From Rosa chinensis (taxonomy: Eukaryota > Streptophyta > Magnoliopsida > Rosales > Rosaceae): 64,000 bases of DNA. The position numbers and the translations under genes were made by a program. The notes under the pieces were generated by a model that was not told the origin of the DNA, did no database searches, and was given only the letters and a program-made list of their open reading frames with translations. How positions within the stretch are numbered: the stretch's first letter is position 1; each line of letters begins with the position of its first letter. Below are positions 21,395 to 33,093 of this stretch, one piece after another. The stretch is from contig NC_037092.1 in the NCBI RefSeq assembly GCF_002994745.2, positions 9,104,501-9,168,500 of the forward strand, in the 5' to 3' direction.

Positions 21395-24160
21395 TCAGAT
21401 ATAGTAATCTTCATCATCCTCAGTTTCGTCACCCTCACCACTTTCCTGCAAATGTTTAAAATCTGGTCAGTAAATTGCAATTGACAATCAATAGGATTTA
21501 CTTGTAAGATAAGAATCAGGTTTTTACCACAAAGATAATCCTTGCAAGCTTACCTTTTTCTTGATATATTCTGACATGGCCTTGTCAAACTCGGCTCGTT
21601 TCTCCATGGCTATATCATAGTATTTGACCTTGTCCTAATATAAGAAGAAGAAAAAAGATTGAATGAGGAAAACTCTCTAAGCAACTATTGGCCTAAATTA
21701 GCATCGTCGGAAACTAGTAACCAGTCAAAATTTTATTATAGTTTGATGCTTCATGCCTGCAGATGAGTATAAAAGCAAGATCGTCTAATTGGTGACAACC
21801 AGGAGCAGTAATTAGGAATAAACCAATTGCATACTACAGCCAGTATCACTTGGCTGTAAATCTTATGAACCTAACCTACTGCGGGTCACTTCAACATAGA
21901 TAGATTTTGAGCTATAAGTACAAGTTTTTTCTATCAAGCTAAAGCATAGTATAATGGCATTTAACGTAGATAATGGCAAAGTAGATTGATCCTGAGCAAA
22001 GTCCTAATCAACGTCGATAATGGCATTCATAGAATCAATTAGAATTCATCTCTTGCTATACCTCTGTGATATTATACAAGTTATATGCAACCATGCATAA
22101 GCACAAGCCATACACAAGTTTTACTGTGTTATAGAATGTAAAGTTGGGTCGGTATCAAAATTTTGCAAACAAACTCGACATTAAAAACTATCATAAAGAG
22201 TTTTTTTTTTTTCTTCACAACAATACTATAACTTCTACTTCAATACATCAACTGTCCACCAAGTGAACTAAAGTTGGATCACGAACCTCATATGTCAATG
22301 TCTTCCACTTCTCTCCACATGCCTTTCCAACCTGAATATTAAAGCACTGTTAGTTCACATAGAGGAGGAGCAATGATGGAATGACGACAAGAAAAGGCAA
22401 TTTCACACATTATCACATGAACTCTATCCTACTTACCTCACGCATAGTCTTGACTTCTGGATTTTGCTCTTGAAATTCCTTGCGGAAGTCCTCCCTTAAG
22501 CACAAAAACAAAATCAATTTTATGAGAAAGCTGCTCGCACTGAGCTAGTTTCAAAAATCAATTGAAACCTTTAGATTGCAAATATGAGTTCTAATTTGAG
22601 CCATATCAACTATAATGATCACTTAAATTACAACTCATGCAACCGTATTGAGAAGATGCTCACTTATCTGAAAAAACAGAACACTTCTGAACAAATGAAC
22701 TAAGAGAAATTAAAAGATAATTGTTCCATCATGTGACCCTTCTAAGCATCCTATATCTAATTGACCAACTTTAGTAAAGACTTTCTTAACCATACATGTG
22801 AATAAATCTACATACAATGGCTGGTGTGTATGCATGAAACCAATCTGCAGGAACCATACTCGCATAACTCTATCTCCACAAACAACATTATAATTTGCAA
22901 AGCACCACTATTAGTACCCCATCACTAAGTAACTCCGGTCCTCATATAGCCAAGTACACTCTGTTTGGTATATTTGAGAGCAATCAGGAATGCATATGTC
23001 ATAAGCAACTCTAAGACTTGCAAACTTGCATGGGAATTATATTCCATTGAATACATTAAAATACAGTTGACCTTGTGTAAGCTATTACACAAGGACATTT
23101 AATTAGCTATATAACCAAATGCCTGCAAAGAGGTTTCTTGTTCAAAATACCTGAAATGACTTTCTTGTAACATGTTAACTAACCATAGTGTTGAATATCC
23201 TTCCAAAACTTCCATTTGCTATTATAAAGCACCAAGTAGAAAATCTCCCATAATCTTAGGTCTAAAGACCAGAACCAGAATCATACCAAAGGATGATAAA
23301 CAAAACTCATGATGAGTTCTCATAGGAACAACAGAACCACACAAAGCCAATAATCAAGCATGTTGGCAGTTTGATCAAGTATAGGGGCAAAAACTATACA
23401 CCCTCACAAAAGTGAAAATATGTGCTGCAACTACAATCAAAAACATAGAAAGGAATGAAAGAGGTAACTTACAAGAAATAGAAGAATGCAGTTGGGGGTT
23501 TCTTGGGCATCTTGGCATCAATTTTAGCGCTTTTTTTCTTCTGCTTGGTTTTTGACCTTTTAACTGAAACAACCCTCTTTTCCTTCTCCTCAGCTCTGAT
23601 TAAGCTTGATAACCTCTTTGTCGCCTCGCTTCGTCTGACCCTCAACACCATTCTCCTAAACAATTTCACAGTTATTATGAGATCGCTTTAAACACTACCA
23701 AGAGTAAAATAGACTGTAAAAACCCAATTTCTTATTCAACAATGTCTGAGACCCTCAACATACAGAAAAACCATGTAAAACTAAAAATACAGAACTATTG
23801 ATCTCCAATTTCCCATTTCAAACTAAACCCTACCGTCCAATCTGTTTGAGAAGATAAACCCTACCACCCAATTAAGCCTTACACAACTACTTGGCTAAGC
23901 AACTTGTGTTCCCAAAACCTTGGGACTCAAAAAAAAAAAAAAAAAAACCCATCAAGCAATACAAACCAAAGTTTCCACTCTGTGCTTGGTTTTCCATTTC
24001 TTGTGTGTTTTACTGGGTTTTTTCAGCATCCAAACACAAAGCATAAAACTGTGATGACAAAAATTACAGTGGACGAAAATTACCGAGGGGAAGCTTCTTC
24101 TGGGGCGTTGGTGGAGGAAGAAGAGACTGGTTCCTGAGAGTCGTTGGTTTTCTTTGCCAT
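21395..24160 (-). CDS. HMGB14: HMG-box chromatin protein, HMGB14-like
   Basis: Six exons on the minus strand, in frame: 24160-24084, 23655-23473, 22494-22437, 22331-22287, 21634-21554, 21445-21395, giving 164 residues. N-terminus MAKKTNDSQEPVSSSSTNAP is Ser/Thr-rich. Residues about 27-75 are strongly basic (SVKRSKTKQKKKSAK). Residues about 76-146 form one HMG box: PKKPPTAFFYFLEDFRKEFQ, then NPEVKTMREVGKACGEKWKT, YEDKVKYYDIAMEKRAEF. The tail ESGEGDETEDDEDYYI is acidic, as in plant HMGB proteins. It should bind bent or linker DNA in the nucleus. Similarity is closest to the HMGB14 type (KPPTAFFxFLxDFR); assignment to this subtype is from memory. The ATG is the only one in frame in exon 1. Confidence 0.92.
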
Positions 24161-26170
24161 GTATATGGGGTGCTCTTGGCTTTGGAGCTGAGTCGGCTCT
24201 GGGATTCTGGGTTGTGTGGTGAGTGATGGACACTGCGCTCCACGGTCCCTGCGTTTTGACGTTTTAAGTAATAAACGAACCACGACAGCGTCAAACGATG
24301 TCGTTCCGTGATCCACTTTATTCTATTTTGGGTTGTACTTGATTTTCTTTTGGTTCTGAAGTTTTGGAATTTGGGTTGTACTGTGTACTTAAAGAAAAGA
24401 AGAAGTGAAGGACTAAATCGAATAATTTATGATTTCAACAATTGTTCATAACAATTGTACCCAAAAAAAAAAAAAATATTATTCATAACAAGACCGTTCA
24501 TAATCATTATATCCATCAATTAGTAATCATTGCGTAGAGATTTTTTTTTTCGAAATAAGAATAAATTACGGTTAGTTTTATAGTTTTTTCAAAGCTTTTC
24601 CTATAATGTCATATTATAGATTAATTTAGGCTTATTCTCATGGTAATGTTACATTACATTACTCTAGGGTTTATAGACATGGTTCAATCATGTCATAGCC
24701 TAAATATAGGTGAGTCATTACGTAACATTATCTATATTTATTTTTTAATTGATGGACAACCACATTCCCTCAAAAAATCATATATTTTACAAAATGGTTA
24801 AATAGTCCCGAAAGAGTCTTTTGGAATGTTCTAAAAGAGAACAGAGTTTTCAGTAAACTTAGCGAGCCAGCAGGCCACCACATTTATTCAATTATCAAAG
24901 TGTATGAGGTCATGTGTAGAAGTCTAGAGGTTGTAACATGAAACAAAAAAAAAAACAAAAACAAAAAATGAGTCTTTTAGTTTAGGTTTGATTAATTGGA
25001 CGGACATGTCACATTTTTGGGAGTATCAATTGCATTCACTTTTATTAATATATGTAAGTGAGAGTAATATTACTTGCAAGTGTTCACCTAATAAATTGTT
25101 TACTTGCAAGTGTTCACCTAATAAATTATGATAGACAAGTGAATTCAGTTACATATTAAAATTATAACAACTTTAAAATATGTATTTAATTTCAGCCGTT
25201 ATACTTACCCGTCTCTCACAAGTCACAAGTTGTCCTTTAGGTGAGCATAACTCATTAATTGAGTGAAAAGTTGATGACCAAATCCAAATTAGCTAATTCA
25301 CTTAGAATAACAACTACATATGTTTTATTAAAAATAAAAATAAAAACTACATATGTTACATTTGCAACTTCCTATATCCAAGGGCATTTTCATGAAAAAT
25401 AGGTATGCATGAAATGTGTGTGCTCCCATAGCAATTATATATAATTGTATCTCTCTTAAAAATATAAAATCATAAGTAAATGTGATTTAAGGGACACATA
25501 CAATAGTGTCACTATTTAGCTAAGTACAGGCCAAGTACTTCAAAACAACCTCCAAAGGCATATCTCACAAGAATAATCCATACTTCCATTCCCTAAGGCA
25601 AAACTATAAAACAACAACATCTAGAAGCACCCCATATAATACAAAGTTTAAATTAAATATTTCCTCCTCCTCTTTCTCTTCAAGAACACGGTTAGATGGT
25701 CAAACGCCTACATTACTTCGACTAGCCACTAGAAATAGACATGAGTTGTTGTTGTTTTTTCTTTTTCTTTTTTTAGAATAAAAAGATTTATTTAAAAAAA
25801 ATGATTATCTCGCTCTTTTTTTCTTTTGATCGGGATTGAGGTCGCAAGTCACATTGCTTACATTAGTGAGTTAGTAACACACCCACTCAATCAATATTCA
25901 GATCGAGATCCATGAAGCTATCTCAAGCAAAAGATCCATAAAGGTATCTCAAGCAAAGTCAGACTAATCTTCCACTGCATGCCCCAGAAATATATAGGCC
26001 ACAAACCGGTGAAAGTTGGTACTTGAACTCTAGATATAGGAGTTCCGTGGTAAACAGCTCAAGCACACCAGTTGGTTATTCATACTTAATTCTGATTTGT
26101 GGGAAAACACAAGTAAATAAATAAATAAAAGGAGAATCTGAGAGATCTCTCTCCAGTGTGAACTTCAGAG
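24161..26170. other. intergenic, 2 kb
   Basis: Divergent promoter region between the HMG-box gene and KAS I. It holds a perfect 27-bp direct repeat (TACTTGCAAGTGTTCACC and onwards) at 25071-25097 and 25101-25127. AT-rich filler covers the rest. A possible old reverse SINE at about 25770-26085 has no clear ends. No gene recognised. Confidence 0.5.
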
Positions 26171-26188
26171 TGACGTGGCGTATATATA
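26171..26188 (+). promoter_or_regulatory. ACGTGGC element and TATA box of KAS I
   Basis: TGACGTGGC (26171-26179), an ACGT-core bZIP-type site, sits directly beside TATATATA (26181-26188). About 135 bp of leader follow, including a (CT)n tract at 26250-26275, before the ATG. Function of the ACGT core here is inferred from the motif only. Confidence 0.55.
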
Positions 26189-26323
26189 GCAGCGCAGCTG
26201 AAAATAACGAGGTTTTTCTCCTCCTACAAAAACCAATCCCAAACCCCCCCCTCTCTCTCTCTCTCTTTCTCTCTGCGATTCAAAATCACATCGTTGGCGT
26301 CGCCACCACTCTCCTTCACCACC

Positions 26324-28612
26324 ATGCAGGCCATTCAGTCCTCCACGCTCCGACCCGCCCCGCTCGACCCGCTCCGCAAAAGGACCCACTTCCCCAACCT
26401 CACTCCCAAACCCGCCTGCAGACGCGTCTCCTTCGTCTCCGCCTCCTCCGCCGCCGCCGTCTCCGCCCCCACCCGCGAGAAGGACCCCAAGAAGCGCGTG
26501 GTCATCACCGGCCTCGGCCTCGTCTCTGTCTTCGGAAACGACGTCAACACCTACTACGACAAGCTCCTCGCCGGAGAGAGCGGCGTCGGACCCATCGACC
26601 GCTTCGACGCCTCCAAGTTCCCCACCCGGTTCGGCGGCCAGATCCGCGGCTTCACCTCCGAGGGCTACATTGACGGCAAGAACGATCGCCGCCTCGACGA
26701 TTGCCTCCGCTACGCCATTGTTGCCGGTAAGAAGGCTCTAGAAGATGCTGATCTCGGCGCCGATAACCGCCCTAAGGTCACTACTTTCTCTGATTATAAT
26801 TCAATTACTTCGATTTTAGTTCCATTTTTTGAATAGGAGTAGTGATTCTGTTATAAACTATGGATCTGATTGTTAATTTGTTGCTAAATGTGAACATGCA
26901 TTGATGAATTGATGAAATGTAGCGGAATTTATTGTTGTTTATCGATTTGGATTTAGTAATGAATCATATACATGACTCTGAAATGGTTGAATTTTACTTC
27001 ACTGACAGCTTGATAAGTCGCGGGCTGGTGTGCTAGTTGGATCAGGGATGGGTGGTCTTACTGTGTTTTCTGATGGTGTTCATGCACTCATAGATAAAGG
27101 TCACAGGAAAATTACCCCATTTTTCATTCCCTATGCTATTACAAACATGGGATCTGCTTTGCTTGGGATTGATTTGGGCTTTATGGGGCCGAATTATTCA
27201 ATCTCGACGGCTTGTGCTACTTCAAATTATTGTTTCTATGCTGCGGCGAATCACATTCGTCGGGGTGAAGCTGATTTGATGATTGCTGGTGGGACTGAAG
27301 CTGCCTTGATTCCCATTGGGCTTGGGGGGTTTGTTGCATGCAGGGCATTGTCTCAGAGAAATGATGATCCGAAAACTGCTTCTAGACCGTGGGACAAAGA
27401 TAGAGATGGCTTTGTTATGGGTGAAGGTGCTGGAATATTGGTGAGTCTGCATTGGTTATGAGTTTGAAGGCAAATGATGATATGTTGTAGTCTGACTTAG
27501 ATCATCGCCTATTTTTTACGTGATCTAAACAAGCACGTTGAGATAGAAGTTGAACCTTTTTGCTGTTGATATTTTTAGATGCTGATTTTAATCATAACAT
27601 CTGAAGTGGTTGATCTTGTTGACAGGTTATGGAGAGCTTGGAACATGCGATGAAACGAGGGGCACCTATTATTGCCGAGTACTTGGGAGGTGCTATTAAC
27701 TGTGATGCATATCATATGACTGATCCAAGAGGTGATGGACTTGGTGTATCTACATGCATAGAGAGAAGCCTTGAAGATGCTGGTGTTTCACCTGAAGAGG
27801 TGCCGTCTTCCTTAAACCTGGCTTAGTACTGATTTATAGTGTTCGTCTCTTGGCATCATTGACTGAACTACTCCATTACTGTATCAGGTTAACTACATCA
27901 ATGCCCATGCAACTTCCACTCTAGCGGGTGACCTGGCTGAGGTTAATGCTATAAAAAAGGTGTTCAAGAACACTAAAGAGATAAAGATCAATGCTACCAA
28001 GGTAATCTATCTTGCTCTGTCTATCCTTGTCGAAAAAATAAAATCTTGCTGTCTCTGTATCTGTATCATTTAAAATGATGTGCCATTCCTGACGATGTTT
28101 CTTCTTTATACTTTGTTTCAGTCTATGATAGGTCACTGCCTCGGTGCTTCTGGGGGTTTGGAAGCTATTGCTACAGTGAAAGCCATACAAACAGGATGGA
28201 TACATCCTTCCATAAACCAATTTGTATGGCAATACTCTTAGTTTTGCCGTTTTGGTAGTTTTTGTTTTCAGGATTTTGAAAAGCATAGTACTACTTTGTT
28301 TAGTTTCATGTTTCTATGCTTTTTGTTTGCTTACCCTTATTGAAATGGTTTCTGATATGTGGCTTGTTCATTCTCAAACAGAATCCAGAACCCTCAGTCG
28401 AGTTTGACACTGTTGCAAATGTAAAGCAGCAGCATGAAGTGAATGTTGGTATGAATCCCAAACCTTCAAACTCCCTTTGCATTTATGTCTTAATTGCTCC
28501 TGCCCATCTAAATATAATCATTACATTGTTTACGCAATTTTCAGCCATATCAAATTCGTTCGGATTCGGAGGACATAACTCTGTTGTTGCCTTTTCTGCA
28601 TTCAAGCCTTGA
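26324..28612 (+). CDS. KAS1: 3-oxoacyl-[ACP] synthase I, plastid
   Basis: Seven exons in frame: 26324-26776, 27009-27440, 27626-27799, 27888-28001, 28122-28223, 28382-28448, 28545-28612, encoding 469 residues. [20 protein letters not shown] begins a transit peptide of about 50 residues. [19 protein letters not shown] opens the condensing-enzyme fold. The active-site Cys is in [10 protein letters not shown] (about C220). The catalytic His residues lie in [11 protein letters not shown] (about H360) and [12 protein letters not shown] (about H396). [19 protein letters not shown] closes the protein. It elongates 4:0- to 14:0-ACP with malonyl-ACP in the plastid fatty acid synthase. Exon 1 is very GC-rich, unlike the rest of the window. 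The donors GTCACT (intron 1) and GTGCCG (intron 3) are weak but the frame demands them. A broken partial copy lies at 44454-45671. Confidence 0.96.
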
Positions 28613-29145
28613 TCATCCAAGCTTGTCTGCAAGTTTTGTACTACATCAGTCTTGCTTAGAGGAGATCTTAACTGTATCTGAGGCTGCTTTCATTCTTATT
28701 TTTGGAGCCAGTTGTAGCGAAATAATCAAGAGTTACTCTATTTCAAGGACAGTAGTCAATTAGATACCAGGTTCTGGGGTCAGTAGCAGGTCTTTTATTT
28801 TTTCACTGTTACATGTGTGGTTGTTGACTCGTTGATATGCTGAATTGTTGTATTAAATGGAAAGCTTATTCTGATTTTATTGTTTGAACAAAAAATTTGG
28901 CCAAACCATGTTTGTCGTCATGTTTTTACGTACTCTGAGATGACTCAGATGAGGCAGAGTTCCTTGTGAAATTCATAAAAGAAGATATGTACAGGGAGGT
29001 ACACTTATTGAACATGTCTATCCTGGGATCTCATATAGCGAAGAGCGAAGGCCTAAGCTAGAGACCATTACAAGTCCAAACCAACGAGGCTTCCAAGCCG
29101 GATGCCTCATCCTCACTACTATGTAACTCATGATTTCGATTGAAG

Positions 29146-29331
29146 AATTTGGTTGAGCTTGCAAAGAAGTTACAGTTGGAGATGCAAATTTGGTTTCTAC
29201 AGTTTGTTGACAAAGCCCAATGATGCTGGTTTTCAGGTGTTTGGAGAGTGCTCAGGAGAACGATATATAGCCATGTCATTCAACATGTTGGGATGATGTT
29301 TGACAATTCTTCACCTTTTGCTTCATCCTGA
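29146..29331 (+). pseudogene. C-terminal exon fragment of unknown plant gene
   Basis: Reads LVELAKKLQLEMQIWFLQFV in one frame and ends [14 protein letters not shown] (TGA 29329-29331) in another, so it is broken by at least one frameshift. A sister copy at 47236-47429 keeps the same order, with IYGFVVQHV between the two parts and FDNPAPLASS-stop at the end. It resembles, from memory, the C-terminus of a plant-specific family (DUF936/DUF6857-like); low certainty. It is part of the segment duplicated with KAS I. Confidence 0.5.
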
Positions 29332-29344
29332 TCAATGAAGCTAT

Positions 29345-29832
29345 TTTTCCAGAAACAAATGCTGCAGCAATAATTAAGGAGATCCATGCCCGAGATCTAT
29401 CTTTCTCTTTACCAGATTTTGTGGTAGAGGTTCAGAATGTGGTCAAAACTGTGTTAAATGCTTACATGAAGGGAGATATTAAAACACTGAACATGTACTG
29501 TGCTGATGAGGCGATTGAGCGGTGTATAGCAGAGCGTCAGGCTTTTCAAAGCCAAGGCATCTTTTTTGATAACAAGATTCTACATATCTCTGAGGTGGAA
29601 GTAACAGAAACCAAACTAATTGGAGACTCTCCCATCATCATTTTAGGGTTCCAAACACAGCAAGTCTATTGTGTACGTGATAAAAATGGTGCAATAACAC
29701 AAGGCAGCCACGATACGATCCAAACCGTGTACTACACCTGGGACATGCAACCTTGAGATCCTGAAGAACTTCCTCAAGGTGCTATTTTCCCAATATGGAG
29801 AGTAAGAGAGATCAGGGCCGGAACTGAAAATT
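29345..29832 (+). pseudogene. TIM44: TIM44 C-terminal domain fragment
   Basis: Intronless stretch reading [80 protein letters not shown] and [14 protein letters not shown], then a stop where the family continues. The sequence after the stop (PEELPQGAIFPIWRVREI) still matches the end of the domain. TIM44 anchors the mitochondrial import motor at the inner membrane, and this is its C-terminal membrane-binding domain. No N-terminal part, start codon context or transit peptide is present, and a premature stop lies at 29754-29756. Lack of introns suggests a retrocopy fragment. Confidence 0.8.
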
Positions 29833-30109
29833 TAGAGGCTCGAGGCGTACTATTTTGTGGAATTGACAGTTGTGACCTTCTAGAGTTATTTGAAATGATT
29901 GAAATTTAATTTGTGGATAGAGTTATACTTACAAATTATGCGACCAAGCCTCTTGTTTAAGAGTCAATTCAAGAAACCAAGTTGAATCACTATTTTTGTT
30001 GTCTTCTTTTTCAGATTTATAGATAATTTTTTTGCCAGCAGACGTGCTGTTATCAAATGGTGTTCTATTTCTGATTTGAAATATGACCACTGGACTAATG
30101 ATTCTCAGC

Positions 30110-30290
30110 ACATTGAACCGCAGTGTGCTGCTAACTTTTCCAAGGTTACAATTCCATAGCGGGGGGCAAGCTCAGAGACTGGTACTGTTAGGGGATTTGG
30201 TTATGTCAAGTGTTTCAACAAGGAAGATGCATAACCAAAAACTTAATGGCCTCTCTAATGTTTTATTCAAGAAAAACTTTTAAATTTATA
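30110..30290 (+). pseudogene. RRM fragment related to the zinc-knuckle gene's 3' end
   Basis: AGGGGATTTGGTTATGTC at 30190 encodes RGFGYVKCFNKEDA then a stop, an RNP1-type RRM motif similar to eIF3g (RGFGFVNFVNREDA). The nucleotide run from GAGACTGGT through GGGGATTTGGTTATGT is nearly the same as 36874-36903, just after the stop of the zinc-knuckle gene, so the two are related copies. No complete RRM is present. Confidence 0.5.
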
Positions 30291-30523
30291 AGAATTAGTA
30301 TCATGTTTCAAGAAGTTGCATGTGCAAGACAATATACAATTAACAATATATAAAATCAAATCTCGCCAACGCTGATTAGAGTTGAATCCCAATATATCAT
30401 TGGTGGTTAGGGAGGAGGAAACATTCTGGCATGAGCCTTAGCATGGATTAATCTCTAGGACTAAAAGAATCTTTGAGAAACCGTGTGATCTCGATTAAAA
30501 AAAAATGTACTCAGCAAAATTCT

Positions 30524-30982
30524 TACAACATCTCCAACAACTTTCCTATAATTTGTATTTTCTCTATTTTAAAAATATGTATTTTTTGCTCTAATGGCTT
30601 CCGCTATACCTATCCTACTGTGGTGGCATTGCAGCTCATCTTGTACTTCATCTACCGTGACAACAAGGGCGGCGATACTAAAAGCAACTCCAACAGATTC
30701 CCTATATTTTGATTTTTCTCTACTTTAGGGAAAAATGAGCGTCTTTTACTCCAACAGATTCCTTATAACTATCTCTATTTTAGGAAAAGTGAGGAGAGAG
30801 AAAACCAAATTCCCTATATTTACAGCAAACTCCAAAATTTTAAAGAAGAATATGGAGATTTTATAGATTACTGTAAACTAGGGAATCTGTTGGAGTTGGA
30901 GAAGAAAAATAGGCTAAAGGTTTGACTTTTGCTTCTCTATAATACAAAAATTATAGAGAAGCTGTTGGAGTTGCTCTAAGAG
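30524..30982. mobile_element. MITE pair, PIF/Harbinger-like, with trapped gene fragment
   Basis: The inner complete MITE runs from AGCAACTCCAACAG (about 30683) to CTGTTGGAGTTGCT (about 30975), with TAA-like flanks, internal inverted blocks (TTCCCTATAT, TTTACAG/CTGTAAA) and no coding capacity. A partial relative (CTCCAACAACTTTCCTATAA at about 30529 to TTTGCTCTAA at 30594) precedes it. Between them sits a SWEET-like gene fragment. The CTCCAACAG termini are typical of a common Harbinger-type MITE group. Confidence 0.7.
30596..30682 (+). pseudogene. SWEET sugar-transporter exon fragment
   Basis: The frame reads YPTVVALQLILYFIYRDNKG then GDTK. This matches the end of the seventh membrane helix and following basic tail of SWEET1-type transporters (L-Q-L-I-L-Y-F-I-Y). 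It is only about 28 codons, lies between two MITE pieces and is not a gene. Confidence 0.5.
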
Positions 30983-31489
30983 GTGGCAGCCTAGTGCTGA
31001 AGACACTGTGGAGGTAGGCCTTGAAAAGCCACACCAATCGAAGCAATCAAATGGCGTTAATGGAGTCTAAGACGGGCATGGGATGGCAAAAATTGTTGCA
31101 ATCAATCAAACTATGGCAGCGAGATAAAATATTTCCCACTTGTTGGTGTAGCTAGCAAGGCTTTCTCTATTCATGATTGAGTGAGTACCAATGGTAATGT
31201 CAATTTTAGAGTCTGATGGAATTGGTCGTATATGGACAAATGTTATATTATTGGTATCGCTTTATCAGTCATACCAAAAATTGAGAACTTTTGGAACTCA
31301 CACAAAAAATTAAACAAGGACTATCGAAACAAGAATCGTTACTAAGTAATAGTAAAGTCAAAAATCCCATCTTGAAAGAACCAAAAAACCACCGAAGATG
31401 ATCTGTATGATCATTCCCGTGTTTTTTTTGTTGGGTACATGATAAGGTTAATGTGGACAATTAGTCAATTAGGTGGTTTAATTAGAGAT

Positions 31490-32730
31490 AGGGGCCGAGA
31501 CTACTTACCCAATTTCAGCTTAAAAATTGTCCACTTACTCCACTAAGAGTTTTTTAAACTCATTTACCTAATCTAACACTTATTGACAGTATTGCCCTCA
31601 TTTTAATTTATAAATTACACTCATATCTCTCTCTCTCATCCCTCCGATTTGCACGGTCCTCTCTCTCTCTCTCTCCCATGGCAGCTCTGGCGCCCCACCA
31701 CCGGCTTTGGGTCAACACATCCATCAAGTCTCCACCGCCATCAGAGGCGATCTCAACCATCATGGGTCCCACCCCAAGCCAGCCCCAAGATCGGAGCACT
31801 TCATCCGGATCCTAATTGAACCTCCGAGCGCAACCCGATTCGACTCCACTCCCCTTACACAACCACGCCCCGACCACTCCTTCCAACCAAGAAAGACGAA
31901 CACGACCCGACTCCAGTCTCCCGGCCTAAGATAAGCCAATCACTAGCTAGTTCTCCAACCCAACCCGGTCGCATCTTCCGCCACCCAATCCGGTCACGAC
32001 ATCCAAACCGCCGCCGGGGAAGCACCAGCGAAAAAACCAACCGGCCTCACACTCCGGTGGGTGCCCAGAGCACTTTTTTTTTTTTTGGTTTACTTTGAAC
32101 TCCGAGAATGAGGAAGGAAAGTAAAAAAGTGTACAATTGAACATATAAATTGATCAATGGTGTCTGTAGTGTATTCATTTTGATTTTGGGAGTTTATGCA
32201 ATTCACTTGAGGGCAATAATATGATTATTGGAGGGCAATAATATGATTATTGGAGGGCAATAATAAGATTATTGGGAGGCAATAATAAGATTACTGAGGG
32301 GCAATAAAATGTTTATTGGGGGGCAATAATAAAATTATTTATTTGGATAAACCTCCAAAAGCTTTCAAAATTCAAAACATCTTCATTTTTCACTAATTAT
32401 TGATCCCCAATAACAAGTTTATTGGGGGGCAATAATATGATTACTGAGTATTATTGGGGGGTAATAAAATCAGAAGCCAGAATAGGGTCACCGGTCCCCA
32501 GAGTCCGCGGCTGGCCACTGGTCACAGGAGTCCGATAAGGTCTCCGATCACTTCTCTCTCTAAGTGACAAAGAAGGAGAGGGCAAAATTGTCCCAAAAAT
32601 AAATAAATAAAATAAAAACATACTTAATTGAGTATTAGGGAATGATCTCTTCTAAGTGGACAATCTCTTAGAGTGTTTGGGTAAGTAGGGTTAATTAACC
32701 CCAAAATTGGGTAAATGATCATTTTCCCTT
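31490..32730. mobile_element. second element with CTTACCC ends and minisatellite
   Basis: Left end ACTTACCCAATTT (about 31503) and AATTGTCCACTTACTCCACT pair with right-end AAGTGGACAATCTC and GGGTAAGTAGGG plus AAATTGGGTAAAT. Inside are (CT)n tracts, a GC-rich non-coding block and a GGGGGCAATAAT minisatellite. The layout parallels the element at 16585-18440 (CTTACCC termini, CT/GA tract, GGGGGCAATA repeats). Ends are approximate. Confidence 0.55.
32207..32470. repeat. minisatellite of GGAGGGCAATAATATGATTA type
   Basis: About eight irregular units of 22-24 bp, GGGGGGCAATAATA(T/A)GATTATT, with an interruption at 32340-32410. The GGGGGCAATA core is the same as in the repeat at 16960-17360, read on the other strand. 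Confidence 0.85.
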
Positions 32731-32886
32731 AGATATATTATATATTATATTATATATATATATATATTATTAATTTTTTTTTTTTGAAACGAAATTATAC
32801 AAATAAATTTGCTAGGTGCAAAACTCTCATGGATACATTTAAAAACACTATTTTGTTTTTACCTAACCCTTCACACACCTTTCTGG

Positions 32887-33034
32887 GTGCCGGCGGGGCA
32901 TGAGAGCCTTTACCCAAGTCCTTCCCGGTTAAGCTCTGGGGTTAGGGTTAGGTTCTGGTCCTGGCTAGGGTCTTCCGACAAGGACGAACGGGCCTCTCCG
33001 TGCCCTAAACTTTCTTTATCCCAAAAAAAAAAAA
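32887..33034 (+). repeat. poly-A-tailed repeat, antisense to exon 1 of the next gene
   Basis: GC-rich sequence ending in A14. Its segment 32943-33000 (GGTTAGGTTCTGGTCCTGGC, then AAGGACGAACGGGCC) is the reverse complement, with few differences, of exon 1 of the zinc-knuckle gene around 33600-33655. It may be a SINE-like retroposon, or a retroposed antisense fragment. No target duplication was found. Confidence 0.5.
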
Positions 33035-33093
33035 AAGGTCAGAATATTATAGGTTCCATAAACTGGACTATATTTCAAGATCCATCCTAGGTT

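Noticed and set aside
26158..26673. 171-residue Arg/His-rich open frame
   Set aside because: It is an out-of-frame shadow of the GC-rich first exon of KAS I.
29421..29756. Functional TIM44 gene
   Set aside because: Only the C-terminal domain, no start region or transit peptide, and a stop before the domain ends.
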